Positions 8,101-17,067 of a DNA stretch of 64,000 nt are shown here, in pieces. The DNA lies in assembly GCF_000719285.1 (NCBI RefSeq), contig NZ_JOFS01000006.1, positions 186,001 through 250,000 of the forward strand, in the 5' to 3' direction. The stretch comes from Streptomyces bicolor (GTDB lineage Bacteria; Actinomycetota; Actinomycetes; Streptomycetales; Streptomycetaceae). The notes under the pieces were generated by a model. The model saw nothing but the letters and a program-made list of their open reading frames with translations, was not told the DNA's origin and did not search any database. Each line of letters starts with the position of its first letter. Position 1 is the stretch's first letter. Made by a program: the position numbers and the translations under genes.

Positions 8101-10698
8101 GTGGACGCCGAGCTGACCAACAGGAGCCGGGACGCGATCAACGCGGCCAGCAACCGGGCCCTCACCGAGGGGCACGCGGACCTCACCCCTGCCCACCTGC
8201 TCCTCGCTCTGCTCCAGGGGCAGGACAACGAGAACATCATCGACCTGCTTGCGGCCGTCGACGCCGACCAGGCCTCCGTGCGGTCCGGCGCCGAGAAGGC
8301 GCTCGCCGCGCTGCCCAGCGTGACCGGGTCCACCGTGGCGCCCCCGCAGCCCAACCGTGAGCTCCTCGCTGTGATCGCGGACGCCCAGGCACGGGCAAAG
8401 GAGCTGGGGGACGAGTACCTCTCCACCGAGCACCTCCTTATTGGCATCGCGGCCAAGGGCGGCCAGGCCGGTGAGGTGCTCGCCCAGCAGGGAGCCACCG
8501 CCAAGAAGCTGCTGGAGGCCTTCCAGAAGGCGCGCGGCGGGCGCCGTGTGACCACCGCCGACCCCGAGGGGCAGTACAAGGCGCTGGAGAAGTTCGGCAC
8601 CGACTTCACGGCCGCCGCCCGCGAGGGCAAGCTCGACCCCGTCATCGGGCGGGACCAGGAGATCCGGCGAGTGGTGCAGGTCCTGTCCCGCCGTACGAAG
8701 AACAACCCCGTCCTCATCGGTGAGCCCGGTGTCGGCAAGACCGCCGTCGTGGAGGGGCTCGCCCAGCGGATCGTCAAGGGGGACGTGCCGGAGTCCCTCA
8801 AGGACAAGCGGCTCGTCGCGCTCGACATCAGTGCCATGGTCGCCGGGGCCAAGTACCGCGGTGAGTTCGAGGAGCGGCTGAAGACCGTGCTCGCGGAGAT
8901 CAAGGACTCCGACGGGCAGATCATCACCTTCATCGACGAGTTGCACACCGTCGTGGGCGCCGGGGCCGGCGGTGATTCCGCCATGGACGCCGGGAACATG
9001 CTCAAGCCCATGCTCGCGCGCGGTGAGCTGCGCATGGTGGGTGCCACCACCCTCGACGAGTACCGCGAGCGGATCGAGAAGGACCCCGCCCTGGAGCGGC
9101 GGTTCCAGCAGGTGCTGGTCGCCGAGCCGACCGTCGAGGACACCATCGCGATCCTGCGCGGGCTCAAGGGGCGCTACGAGGCCCACCACAAGGTGCAGAT
9201 CGCGGACAGCGCGCTGGTGGCCGCGGCCACCCTCTCCGACCGGTACATCACCTCCCGGTTCCTGCCCGACAAGGCCATCGACCTCGTCGACGAGGCCGCC
9301 TCCCGGCTGCGCATGGAGATCGACTCGTCGCCGGTCGAGATCGACGAACTCCAGCGCGCCGTCGACCGGTTGAAGATGGAGGAGCTCGCGCTGGAGAAGG
9401 AGACCGACCCGGCCTCGCGCGAGCGCCTGGAGCGGCTGCGCCGCGACCTCGCCGACAAGGAGGAGGAGCTGAGGGGCCTGACCGCCCGCTGGGAGAAGGA
9501 GAAGCAGTCCCTCAACCGCGTCGGTGAGCTGAAGGAACGGCTCGACGAGGCGCGCGGGCAGGCCGAACGCGCCCAGCGCGACGGCGACTTCGACACCGCC
9601 AGCAAGCTGCTCTACGGCGAGATCCCGGCCCTGGAGCGGGACCTGGAGGCCGCCTCGCAGGCCGAGGAGGAGGCCGCCAAGGACACGATGGTCAAGGAGG
9701 AGGTCGGCTCGGACGACATCGCCGACACCGTCGCCGCCTGGACCGGCATTCCGGCCGGCCGCCTTCTGGAGGGCGAGACCCAGAAACTCCTGCGCATGGA
9801 GGACGAGCTGGGCAAGCGACTCATCGGCCAGACCGAGGCCGTGCGTGCGGTGTCGGACGCCGTACGCCGCACCCGCGCCGGTATCGCCGACCCGGACCGC
9901 CCGACCGGCTCCTTCCTCTTCCTCGGCCCGACCGGCGTGGGCAAGACCGAACTGGCGAAAGCCCTCGCGGACTTCCTCTTCGACGACGAGCGGGCGATGG
10001 TCCGCATCGACATGTCGGAGTACGGCGAGAAGCACAGCGTGGCCCGGCTGGTCGGCGCGCCCCCCGGGTACGTCGGCTACGAGGAGGGCGGCCAGCTGAC
10101 CGAGGCGGTGCGCAGGCGGCCGTACAGCGTCGTCCTGCTCGACGAGGTGGAGAAGGCGCATCCCGAGGTCTTCGACATCCTGCTCCAGGTGCTGGACGAC
10201 GGGCGGCTGACGGACGGGCAGGGCCGTACGGTCGACTTCCGCAACGCGATCCTGGTGCTGACGTCGAACCTGGGCAGTCAGTTCCTGGTCGACCCGATCA
10301 CGAGTGAGGCGGAGAAGAAGGAACAGGTGCTGGAGCTGGTCCGGTCCTCCTTCAAGCCGGAGTTCCTCAACCGCCTGGACGACCTGGTCGTCTTCTCGGC
10401 CCTGACGAAAGGCGAGCTGGCCCGCATCGCCCGGCTCCAGATCGACCGCCTCGCCAAGCGCCTGGCCGAACGCCGCCTCACCCTGGAGATCAGCGACGAG
10501 GCCCTGGCCTGGCTCGCCGACGAGGGCAACGACCCGGCCTACGGCGCCCGCCCCCTGCGCCGCCTCGTCCAGACCGCCATCGGCGACCGCCTGGCCAAGG
10601 AGATCCTCTCCGGCGAGGTCAAGGACGGCGACACGGTCCGGGTGGACGCCTTCGGGGACGGCCTGATCGTGGGACCGTCGACGGGCAAGACGCTGTAG
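8101..10698 (+). CDS. clpB: ATP-dependent disaggregase ClpB
   Basis: The 865-residue protein starts at GTG 8101 after AGGAGGA. It has the N-terminal Clp repeat domain (to ~150), first AAA+ module with Walker A GEPGVGKT near residue 207, the long coiled-coil middle domain (about 400-530) that marks ClpB rather than ClpA/C, and a second AAA+ module with GPTGVGKT near 608. ClpB works with DnaK to dissolve protein aggregates in the cytosol. It is monocistronic. The HAIR element upstream indicates HspR repression, lifted by heat shock. A GU-containing stem-loop at 10704 follows. Nothing is missing or truncated. Confidence 0.98.
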   Translation: MDAELTNRSRDAINAASNRALTEGHADLTPAHLLLALLQGQDNENIIDLLAAVDADQASVRSGAEKALAALPSVTGSTVAPPQPNRELLAVIADAQARAKELGDEYLSTEHLLIGIAAKGGQAGEVLAQQGATAKKLLEAFQKARGGRRVTTADPEGQYKALEKFGTDFTAAAREGKLDPVIGRDQEIRRVVQVLSRRTKNNPVLIGEPGVGKTAVVEGLAQRIVKGDVPESLKDKRLVALDISAMVAGAKYRGEFEERLKTVLAEIKDSDGQIITFIDELHTVVGAGAGGDSAMDAGNMLKPMLARGELRMVGATTLDEYRERIEKDPALERRFQQVLVAEPTVEDTIAILRGLKGRYEAHHKVQIADSALVAAATLSDRYITSRFLPDKAIDLVDEAASRLRMEIDSSPVEIDELQRAVDRLKMEELALEKETDPASRERLERLRRDLADKEEELRGLTARWEKEKQSLNRVGELKERLDEARGQAERAQRDGDFDTASKLLYGEIPALERDLEAASQAEEEAAKDTMVKEEVGSDDIADTVAAWTGIPAGRLLEGETQKLLRMEDELGKRLIGQTEAVRAVSDAVRRTRAGIADPDRPTGSFLFLGPTGVGKTELAKALADFLFDDERAMVRIDMSEYGEKHSVARLVGAPPGYVGYEEGGQLTEAVRRRPYSVVLLDEVEKAHPEVFDILLQVLDDGRLTDGQGRTVDFRNAILVLTSNLGSQFLVDPITSEAEKKEQVLELVRSSFKPEFLNRLDDLVVFSALTKGELARIARLQIDRLAKRLAERRLTLEISDEALAWLADEGNDPAYGARPLRRLVQTAIGDRLAKEILSGEVKDGDTVRVDAFGDGLIVGPSTGKTL

Positions 10699-10703
10699 CC
10701 GTC

Positions 10704-10733
10704 GTGAGCGCGGGTCACACGGCCCGTGCTCAC
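10704..10733. terminator. Stem-loop between convergent clpB and the membrane protein gene
   Basis: GTGAGC-G-CGGG (10704-10714) pairs with CCCG-T-GCTCAC (10723-10733), giving about 11 pairs including one G-U wobble and an 8-base loop. It starts five bases after the clpB stop and covers the stop codon of the opposing gene, so it probably serves both. Confidence 0.65.
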
Positions 10734-11227
10734 ATGGTGAAGGCGGAGAAGCGCACCAGCGCGGTGTCGGCACTCTCGTACTCCACGCTGACCTGCACGG
10801 CGTGGGCGCCCGCGGCGGGGTGGCCGTCCGGGTGGGCCACTTCGAGACAGAGATCCGCGTCCGAGAGGCCGCAGGACCCCGTCTCGGGCGCCGGAGCGTC
10901 CGGATAGGTCCGCGTGAGCCAGTCGCCGACGTCCGCGCGCGGCATCCGGAAGGTCGCGCTGTAGTGGATGTCCTGGAAGCCCTGTACCTCGCAGACCCCG
11001 ACGGGCTCGGCGCCGTCCGGCAGCTCCGCCCCGCCGAAGTGCAGGGCGTCGGCACAGGCGACCGGCTCGGGACCGGTAGGGCCGAACAGGTCGTCGGACG
11101 CCGCCCAGTGCACCACCATGGCGACGAAGCCCGCCACGGCCAGCCCCGGCAGCGCCAGCACGGCGGCCAGAACCCACCACCGGGTCCGGCCCCGACGCCT
11201 CTCCGCCCCACCCTGTGTCCCCGACAT
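10730..11227 (-). CDS. Membrane-anchored extracytoplasmic protein of unknown function
   Basis: ATG 11227 (MSGTQGGAERRRGRTRWWVL) is preferred to GTG 11236 because GGAGG lies nine bases before it. The 165-residue product has a charged N-terminus, one membrane helix at about residues 18-42 (WWVLAAVLALPGLAVAGFVAMVV) and an outside domain of ~120 residues. This domain has four cysteines (ACADALHF, VCEVQGF, SCGLSDADLCLEV) that could form two disulfides. I do not recognise a family. It is a single gene converging on clpB. Confidence 0.8.
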   Translation of the reverse strand: MSGTQGGAERRRGRTRWWVLAAVLALPGLAVAGFVAMVVHWAASDDLFGPTGPEPVACADALHFGGAELPDGAEPVGVCEVQGFQDIHYSATFRMPRADVGDWLTRTYPDAPAPETGSCGLSDADLCLEVAHPDGHPAAGAHAVQVSVEYESADTALVRFSAFTM

Positions 11228-11365
11228 GGCACCCACCCTCCGTACCCCTGCCCGTCCCGACCGGCCAGATCATGTCAGCCGACGGCCGACTGGCCCCGTC
11301 AGGGCTTGCCACCCCCCTCCCCGCATGAGGGAGGATGGCGGAATCCGTACGAAGGGAAAATCACG

Positions 11366-11893
11366 GTGAGCATCGACCCGTCCTCGATTCCGAACTTCGG
11401 GGGCCAGCAGCCGCAGCCCGGGCCGCCGCCCGGCCCCGTTGTCCCGGATCAGGACCTCGTGAAGCAGCTCCTCGACCAGATGGAGCTGAAGTACGTCGTC
11501 GACGACGAGGGTGACCTCGCGGCGCCGTGGGAGCAGTTCCGTACGTACTTCATGTTCCGCGGCGAGGGTGACCAGCAGGTCTTCTCGGTGCGGACGTTCT
11601 ACGACCGGCCCCACAAGATCGACGAGAAGCCCCTGCTTCTGGAGTCGATCGACGACTGGAACCGCCGGACGCTGTGGCCCAAGGTCTACAGCCACACGCA
11701 CGACGACGGCACCGTCCGCCTGATCGGCGAAGCGCAGATGCTGATCGGCACCGGCGTGAGCCTGGAGCACTTCGTCTCGTCGACGGTCAGCTGGGTGCGG
11801 GCCGCCATCGAGTTCGACAAGTGGCTCGTGGAGCAGCTCGGCCTGGAGCAGGAGATCAACGACGCGGAGAAGCCCGAGGACGACGAGGAGTAG
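11366..11893 (+). CDS. YbjN-domain protein
   Basis: GTG 11366 (VSIDPSSIPNFGGQQP) gives a 175-residue acidic protein. After a Gly/Pro/Gln-rich N-terminus of ~30 residues, the rest matches the YbjN / type III secretion chaperone-like fold common in actinobacteria: VKQLLDQMELKYVVDDEGD, TYFMFRGEGDQQVFSVRTFY, ESIDDWNRRTLWPKVY, GEAQMLIGTGVSLEHF. Such proteins are cytosolic and of unclear role. GAAGGG upstream is a weak ribosome site. It converges on the mannosyltransferase gene with only 12 bases between stops. Confidence 0.88.
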   Translation: MSIDPSSIPNFGGQQPQPGPPPGPVVPDQDLVKQLLDQMELKYVVDDEGDLAAPWEQFRTYFMFRGEGDQQVFSVRTFYDRPHKIDEKPLLLESIDDWNRRTLWPKVYSHTHDDGTVRLIGEAQMLIGTGVSLEHFVSSTVSWVRAAIEFDKWLVEQLGLEQEINDAEKPEDDEE

Positions 11894-11905
11894 TCCTCCG
11901 CCGGC

Positions 11906-13102
11906 CTACATGGCAAGCGGGGCCAGTACGACCAGGTACGCCCCGTAGGCGGCCGAGAACCCGGCCAGGGCACAGGTCACCACGGCCGCGTGCCGGGGCC
12001 GGGCTCTCGCCGTGCGCACCAGGGCCTGCGCCAGCGGCAACAGCAGCGGGAAGGCGGGCAACAGGAAGCGGGGCTTGCACTGGAAGTACCCCGAGCTGCC
12101 CAGGGCGATCAGGACCAGGACGCTGCTGTAGACGATCAGGGGCAGAGGCGCACGGTCCAGCAGGAGCAGCGCGTACAGCAGCACGCCTGCCGCCGTGATC
12201 ACCAGGGACATGGTGAACATCAACTGCTCGGCGTGCAGCAGCAGGTGCTCGGCGAAATGCAGCGAGCCCAGGCCGAAGCGCGAGCCCCACCCCCGTTGCA
12301 CCTCGAAGTACCCCCCGAGCAGGTCACCCTTGTGCTGCCCCACCCACAGCACGTAACCGGTCCAGCCCAGCGGTGCCAGTGCGGCGCCCGTCCACAGCCT
12401 GGGGGAAACCCGGCCGCGGGAGCGCCAGATCTCCACCGCTGCGGCCGCGAGCACCGCCGCCGCCACCGCGAAGCCGTTGGGCCGGGACAGCCCCGCGAGC
12501 AGGGCCAGCGTTCCCGCCCACACCCAGCGGCCGGTCAGTACCGCGTACAGCGACCAGGCGGCGAGGGCGGTGAAGACCGGCTCGGTGTATGCCATGGACA
12601 GCACGACCGACTGCGGCAGCAGCCCCCACAGCACGACCAGAGCGGTGGCGACGGCCCGCCCGTGCAGCCGTGCGCCGATCGCGTAGATCCCCCAGGCGGC
12701 GACGGCGGCCGCGAACCACGACACCACGAGTCCCGCTTGCCCTCCGTCCAGTGGGGTCACGGTCGTTGCTGCCCGGATCAGGGCCGGGTAGAGCGGGAAG
12801 AACGCCAGGTCGCTGAAGACCAGGCCGTACTCGTGCTTGGTGTGGCCGTAGCCGTGGGCGGCGATCCCCATGTACCAGACCGAGTCCCAGGACCGGCTGA
12901 GCAGGCCGATCGGCCGCTTGCCCACGGCCAGGGCGGTCGCGGCGACCACCGCGACCTCGATGAGCCGGACCATCAGGAACAGACCGACGGCCTGGGCCGC
13001 GACCCGGTACTGCGGCCGGAGCCGGAATCTGCCGTCGGCCTTCGGCCTCGGCACGGCAGGGGAGGGGGCAGGGGGGATTACGGGAGTGCTGACATGGTTC
13101 AC
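11906..13102 (-). CDS. PIG-V-like mannosyltransferase / GT-C membrane glycosyltransferase (copy A)
   Basis: The 398-residue protein has about ten hydrophobic segments. It shows the GT-C layout: an aspartate in the first outer loop (SRSWDSVWYMGIAAHGYG), FFPLYPALIRA, SMAYTEPVFTALAAWSLYA and GLSRPNGFAVA, as in PIG-V-type mannosyltransferases that use polyprenyl-phosphate sugars. GTG 13102 lies six bases after CAAGAT on the minus strand, suggesting a leaderless mRNA. It is the downstream member of a tandem pair. Its central part is almost identical in DNA to copy B at 13183-14388, while both ends differ. Confidence 0.85.
   Translation of the reverse strand: MNHVSTPVIPPAPSPAVPRPKADGRFRLRPQYRVAAQAVGLFLMVRLIEVAVVAATALAVGKRPIGLLSRSWDSVWYMGIAAHGYGHTKHEYGLVFSDLAFFPLYPALIRAATTVTPLDGGQAGLVVSWFAAAVAAWGIYAIGARLHGRAVATALVVLWGLLPQSVVLSMAYTEPVFTALAAWSLYAVLTGRWVWAGTLALLAGLSRPNGFAVAAAVLAAAAVEIWRSRGRVSPRLWTGAALAPLGWTGYVLWVGQHKGDLLGGYFEVQRGWGSRFGLGSLHFAEHLLLHAEQLMFTMSLVITAAGVLLYALLLLDRAPLPLIVYSSVLVLIALGSSGYFQCKPRFLLPAFPLLLPLAQALVRTARARPRHAAVVTCALAGFSAAYGAYLVVLAPLAM
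12301..12720 (-). repeat. Near-identical core shared by the tandem mannosyltransferase genes
   Basis: This stretch matches 13593-14012 with a constant offset of 1292 bases. From 12315 to 12500 I count two differences in 186 bases, including silent codon positions. Outside the core the genes clearly diverge. Such a patchwork is typical of gene conversion between tandem copies. Confidence 0.85.
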
Positions 13103-13182
13103 GTTGGCATCTTGCGGGATGACATTGATCTAAATGATCATTTCGTCCCGTTCCCTGTGTCGAGTCGGTCGTGGACGGCCCG

Positions 13183-14388
13183 CTACGGCGGTGTGTCGGC
13201 GAAGACGACCAGGTAGGCGCCGTACGCGAAGGAGAGCCCGGCCAGGGCGCCGATCACCACGGTCGCGCGCCAGGGACGGGCTCTCGCCGCACGCACCAGG
13301 GCTTGCGCCACCGGCAGCAGCAGCGGGAAGGCGGGCAGCAGCAACCGGGGCCGGGCCTCGAAGATGGCCGAGCCGCCGAGGGCCACGACGACGAGTACGC
13401 CGCTGTAGACGACCAGGGGGAGCGGGGCGCGCTTGATGATGAGCAGCGCGTACAGCAGGACGGCCACCGCGGTGATCAGAAACGCCCCGTGGAACGCCAA
13501 CGACTGGAACACGTCACGGACCACCAGCAGGTGGTAGGCGAAGCGAAGTGTCCCGATCCCGAAGTCGAAGCGGTTCCCCCACCCCCGCTGAACCTCGAAG
13601 TACCCGCCGAGCAGGTCACCCTTGTGCTGCCCCACCCACAGCACGTAACCGGTCCAGCCCAGCGGTGCCAGTGCGGCGCCCGCCCACAGCCTGGGGGAAA
13701 CCCGGCCGCGGGAGCGCCAGATCTCCACCGCTGCGGCCGCGAGCACCGCCGCCGCCACCGCGAACCCGTTGGGCCGGGACAGCCCCGCGAGCGCGGCCCA
13801 TGTTCCCGCCCACACCCAGTGCCTTGCCAGCACCGCGTACAGCGACCAGGCGGCGAGGGCGATGAAGACCGGCTCGGTGTACGCCATGGACAGCACGACC
13901 GACTGCGGCAGCAGCCCCCACAGCACGACCAGGGCGGTCGCGACGGCCCGCCCATGCAGCCGGGCGCCGATCGCGTAGATCCCCCAGGCGGCCACTGCCG
14001 CCGCGAGCCACGACACGACGAGTCCCGCCGTTTCCGCGCTCAGCGGGGTCACCTCGGTGACGGCCCGGATCAGGGACGGGTAGAGCGGGAAGAACGCCAG
14101 GTCGCTGAGAACGTGGCCGGGCCGGTGATAGGTGGCGCCGTAGCCGTGGGTGGCGATCCCCAGGTACCAGGACGAGTCCCAGGAGTGGCCGAGCAACGTG
14201 AGCGGCTGTTTGCCCACGGCCCAGCCGGCCACGGCGACCGCGGCCGAGCCGGCGATCCGCGCCGCCAGGAACAGACCGATGGCCAAGGCCGCGGCCGGCA
14301 GCCGGAAGCGCGATCCGTCGTCAGCGCGCGGCTTCGGCACCGTAGGGGGCGATGGGGACGGAGTTACGGTGGTGCTGACATGGTTCAC
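13183..14388 (-). CDS. PIG-V-like mannosyltransferase / GT-C membrane glycosyltransferase (copy B)
   Basis: This 401-residue paralogue of the preceding gene has the same GT-C features: GHSWDSSWYLGIATHGYG, FFPLYPSLIRAVTEV, SMAYTEPVFIALAAWSLYA, GLSRPNGFAVAAAV and about ten membrane helices. Both genes begin MNHVST and share similar leaders, so the duplication included the start region. The 80-base gap between the copies includes TGATCTAAATGATCA, an AT-rich palindrome-like patch, unusual here. Product and acceptor are unknown. The second copy may have a different acceptor, since N- and C-termini vary. Confidence 0.85.
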   Translation of the reverse strand: MNHVSTTVTPSPSPPTVPKPRADDGSRFRLPAAALAIGLFLAARIAGSAAVAVAGWAVGKQPLTLLGHSWDSSWYLGIATHGYGATYHRPGHVLSDLAFFPLYPSLIRAVTEVTPLSAETAGLVVSWLAAAVAAWGIYAIGARLHGRAVATALVVLWGLLPQSVVLSMAYTEPVFIALAAWSLYAVLARHWVWAGTWAALAGLSRPNGFAVAAAVLAAAAVEIWRSRGRVSPRLWAGAALAPLGWTGYVLWVGQHKGDLLGGYFEVQRGWGNRFDFGIGTLRFAYHLLVVRDVFQSLAFHGAFLITAVAVLLYALLIIKRAPLPLVVYSGVLVVVALGGSAIFEARPRLLLPAFPLLLPVAQALVRAARARPWRATVVIGALAGLSFAYGAYLVVFADTPP

Positions 14389-14459
14389 GCGGGCATCTTT
14401 ATGGATGAAACGCGCCCGATCGGTGATGGCGTGGCCGTGCCCCGTGCCGATTCGGCCGC

Positions 14460-15656
14460 TCAGCCCACCAGCGACTTCAGCCGCTGCACCGCCTCCTCCA
14501 GCACCTCGGTCCGCTTGCAGAACGCGAACCGCACGAACGGTGCCCCCGCCTCCCGGTGGTCGTAGAAGACCGCGTTGGGGATGGCCACCACGCCGGCCCG
14601 TTCCGGCAGGGCGCGGCAGAACGCGAAGCCGTCCCCCTCCTTGGACAGTGCGGCGCCGAGGGGACGGATGTCGGTGGTGATGAAGTACGTGCCCGCGGGC
14701 GTGAACACCTCGAACCCCGCCTCGGTCAGCCCCGCCGCCAGCAGGTCCCGCTTGGCGAGCATGTCCTCGCGGAAGGCGGCGAAGTAGCCGTCGGGCAGCG
14801 CGAGCGCTTCGGCGACCGCGTACTGGAACGGCCCCGACGAGACGTACGTCAGGAACTGCTTCGCCGAGCGTACGGCCGTGACCAGGCCGGGCGTCGAGGT
14901 CACCCAGCCGACCTTCCAGCCGGTGAAGGAGAAGGTCTTGCCCGCCGACCCGATGGTCACCGTCCGCTCGCGCATACCCGGGAACGTGGCGAGCGGCAGG
15001 TGCTCGGCGTCGTCGAAGACCAGGTGCTCGTACACCTCGTCGGTCACGACGAGCAGGTCCCGCTCGACGGCCAACTCGGCGATCGCGGTCAGCTCCTCGC
15101 GGGTCAGGACCGTGCCGGTGGGGTTGTGCGGCGTGTTGATCAGCAGCAGCCGGGTGCGGTCGGTGACGGCGGACCGCAGCTCGTCGAGGTCGAGCCGGAA
15201 GCTTCCCTCGTGCGGCCGCAGGGTGACCGGCACCCGCGTCCCGCCCGCCATCGCGATGCAGGCCGCGTACGAGTCGTAGTACGGCTCGAAGGCGATGACC
15301 TCGTCGCCGGGCTCCAGGAGGGCGAGCAGGGTGGCGGCGATGGCCTCCGTGGCGCCGGCGGTGACCAGCACCTCCGTGTCCGGGTCGTACGACAGCCCGT
15401 AGCGCCGCTCCTGGTGCGCGGCGACGGCGGTGCGCAGCTCGGGGATGCCGGGGCCCGGCGGGTACTGGTTGCCGCGCCCGTCGCGCAGCGCCCGTACCGC
15501 CGCCTCCCGGACCGCCTCGGGTCCGTCGGTGTCGGGGAAGCCCTGGCCCAGGTTGATGGCTCCGGTCCGCAGGGCCAGCGCGGACATCTCGGCGAAGATC
15601 GTCGTCCCGAACTCAGCGAGCCGACGGTTGAGCAGGGGGCGGGAGTTGGAGGTCAT
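14460..15656 (-). CDS. PLP-dependent class I/II aminotransferase
   Basis: The 398-residue fold-type I enzyme has the usual landmarks: NLGQGFPDTDGP near the N-terminus, INTPHNPTGTVL, VTDEVYEHLVF, the PLP lysine near residue 240 in SAGKTFSFTGWKVGW, and a C-terminal arginine in PFVRFAFCK. It resembles the methionine/kynurenine aminotransferase-like (YbdL, KAT) branch more than classic AspC. ATG 15656 (MTSNSRPLLNRRLAEFG) is chosen because TTGAGG-18-CAGGAT on the minus strand places transcription start at it; ATG 15665 lies upstream in frame. With tryptophan degradation genes in the same region, a kynurenine or aromatic substrate is possible but not shown. Confidence 0.9.
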   Translation of the reverse strand: MTSNSRPLLNRRLAEFGTTIFAEMSALALRTGAINLGQGFPDTDGPEAVREAAVRALRDGRGNQYPPGPGIPELRTAVAAHQERRYGLSYDPDTEVLVTAGATEAIAATLLALLEPGDEVIAFEPYYDSYAACIAMAGGTRVPVTLRPHEGSFRLDLDELRSAVTDRTRLLLINTPHNPTGTVLTREELTAIAELAVERDLLVVTDEVYEHLVFDDAEHLPLATFPGMRERTVTIGSAGKTFSFTGWKVGWVTSTPGLVTAVRSAKQFLTYVSSGPFQYAVAEALALPDGYFAAFREDMLAKRDLLAAGLTEAGFEVFTPAGTYFITTDIRPLGAALSKEGDGFAFCRALPERAGVVAIPNAVFYDHREAGAPFVRFAFCKRTEVLEEAVQRLKSLVG

Positions 15657-15804
15657 GCCGGTCATCCTGCGCTCAAGCTCTGGAGTTCCTCAACTCTGCT
15701 TTGGGCCGTGAGACGGCCGGGCATCTCACTCGCACGCACCGAGCGGGAGGCGCCCACGGGGGGACGCCGGGGCCCGCTTCGGGGGAACGGAAGGAGCTGA
15801 CGCC

Positions 15805-16065
15805 ATGGTCACGATCTTTATCGGGGCGCTGGTCGCAGTGTTGTTCGTGGTGATCGTCGTGTCCATCGCACGGGCCGGCGGACGTTCCACCCACCGCACG
15901 TCCGCGCGCAGGGGGCACTCGCACGACAGCGGAAGCGGCAGCTGGTGGGTCGGCGGGGGCGACAGCGGATCAGGGGGTTCGTCCTGCGGGGGCGGCTCGT
16001 CATGCGGAGGCGGGTCGTCCTGCGGAGGAGGGGGCGGGGGCGGATGCGGTGGCGGAGGCAGCTGA
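15805..16065 (+). CDS. Small membrane protein with Ser-Cys-Gly repeat tail
   Basis: ATG 15805 follows GGAAGGAG. The 86-residue product has one membrane helix at about residues 2-23 (VTIFIGALVAVLFVVIVVSI), an Arg/His-rich linker (GGRSTHRTSARRGHSHD) and a tail where GSSCGGG occurs three times and ends CGGGGGGGCGGGGS. Short Cys/Gly tails of this kind occur on several actinobacterial membrane proteins; their use is unknown, perhaps metal or sulphur chemistry. It is monocistronic with a terminator at 16113. Confidence 0.8.
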   Translation: MVTIFIGALVAVLFVVIVVSIARAGGRSTHRTSARRGHSHDSGSGSWWVGGGDSGSGGSSCGGGSSCGGGSSCGGGGGGGCGGGGS

Positions 16066-16112
16066 CACGGGGCAGCTGAGCTCCCCGAGAAGGGGGAACC
16101 GCATCCGTACAG

Positions 16113-16144
16113 GAGCGGGGCCGGTACTGGGACCGGCCCCGCTC
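16113..16144 (+). terminator. 13-bp hairpin terminator
   Basis: GAGCGGGGCCGGT (16113-16125) and ACCGGCCCCGCTC (16132-16144) pair perfectly around a six-base loop, 47 bases after the small membrane protein stop. Confidence 0.82.
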
Positions 16145-16437
16145 TCGCGTTCTCCGTACGGCTCGCGGCCCGGGCGGCCGCACCCCGGCGTACGCCGGGG
16201 TTGAACAGTTGAGCTGATAAGCCCTCTGAGGGATGGAAAGCCCACGAACTTGGGTAAAAACGCTGTGGCGGCGCCACAGTTCATGATTCAGTAACTTTCA
16301 CCAACGCAGCCCCTCGGACGTCCCCCGGGCACCCCTTCTGACCGGCCGACTGGACTGACCGGGCCGGCTTCCCGGTGTCGGCCGGGGTGCGCCGGAGACC
16401 GACACCTCCCTTTCTTGCGTGCTTGCGGAGCCGACCC
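16145..16437. other. Intergenic region before DUF2617 gene
   Basis: This stretch of ~290 bases has no supported gene. It is locally less G/C-rich at 16200-16310 and includes a short hairpin, CTGTGGC-GGC-GCCACAG (16263-16279), next to TTCATGATTCAGTAAC. The hairpin is too weak and lacks a T run to be called a terminator; a regulatory leader is possible. Confidence 0.4.
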
Positions 16438-16986
16438 ATGCTCACGACCCTGAACACCGCCTACACCGACACGCGCGCGGCCGACCTCGCCTGGGCCCTG
16501 GGGCGGGAGCCGCTGCCCGCGCTGGCCACGCTGGACCTCGAACTGACCGGTACGAAGCTTCAGTTGCGCCTGCTCGGCGCGTCCCACCAGGTGCTTGTGG
16601 AGGAGGAGCGGGGCGTCTGTTCGGAGACCGTGGCCTGTATGCCCGGCAGCAGCACTCCGCTTCCGCTCGGGGTCGCCAAGCGGGCCGGTGACTGGGAGTA
16701 CGAGTTCGCGGCCCGGGTGGAGATCCTGTCGCCGGGTCAGTTCGCGGGCCGTGCCCAGGAGTTGCTGGCCCTGGTCGCCGACCACCCGCACGGCCTCGCA
16801 GGCGTGTTCCCCGGCAGCCCGCACGCGTTCACCGCGATGCTCGCCCAGCACCACGAGGGGCAGGTGCACTGGCGGACATGGCACGCGTACCCGCAGGACG
16901 GGCAGTTGGTGGCCACGCGGACGCGGGTCGGCGTCCGGGTGCCGGCGGCACGGACAGGCCCGTCCGGGGGTGGCAGTCCCCACTGA
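16438..16986 (+). CDS. DUF2617 family protein
   Basis: ATG 16438 (MLTTLNTAYTDTRAADLAWALG) starts a 182-residue soluble protein typical in length for DUF2617. Recognisable stretches are LDLELTGTKLQLRLLGASHQV, ETVACMPGSSTPLP, ILSPGQFAGRAQELLALVADHPHGLAGVFPG and TWHAYPQDGQLVATRTRV. The family has no known reaction. It is 81 bases upstream of the spermidine synthase-like gene, a pairing I recall from other Streptomyces, which suggests a functional link. Confidence 0.88.
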   Translation: MLTTLNTAYTDTRAADLAWALGREPLPALATLDLELTGTKLQLRLLGASHQVLVEEERGVCSETVACMPGSSTPLPLGVAKRAGDWEYEFAARVEILSPGQFAGRAQELLALVADHPHGLAGVFPGSPHAFTAMLAQHHEGQVHWRTWHAYPQDGQLVATRTRVGVRVPAARTGPSGGGSPH

Positions 16987-17067
16987 CGGCGACACAAACG
17001 TCCCCTGCCTCAACAACACACGTGTGGGTGACGCTGCGTGCCCCAGGCGTAACGTACCGTCGGCAGC

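Noticed and set aside
8056..11232. 1058-residue minus-strand frame opposite clpB
   Set aside because: It is an antisense shadow of the clpB coding frame; the composition is typical of high-GC opposite strands and there is no domain or ribosome site.
16199..16310. tRNA-like low-GC patch
   Set aside because: No cloverleaf, no T-arm GGTTC...AATCC; only a 7-bp hairpin.
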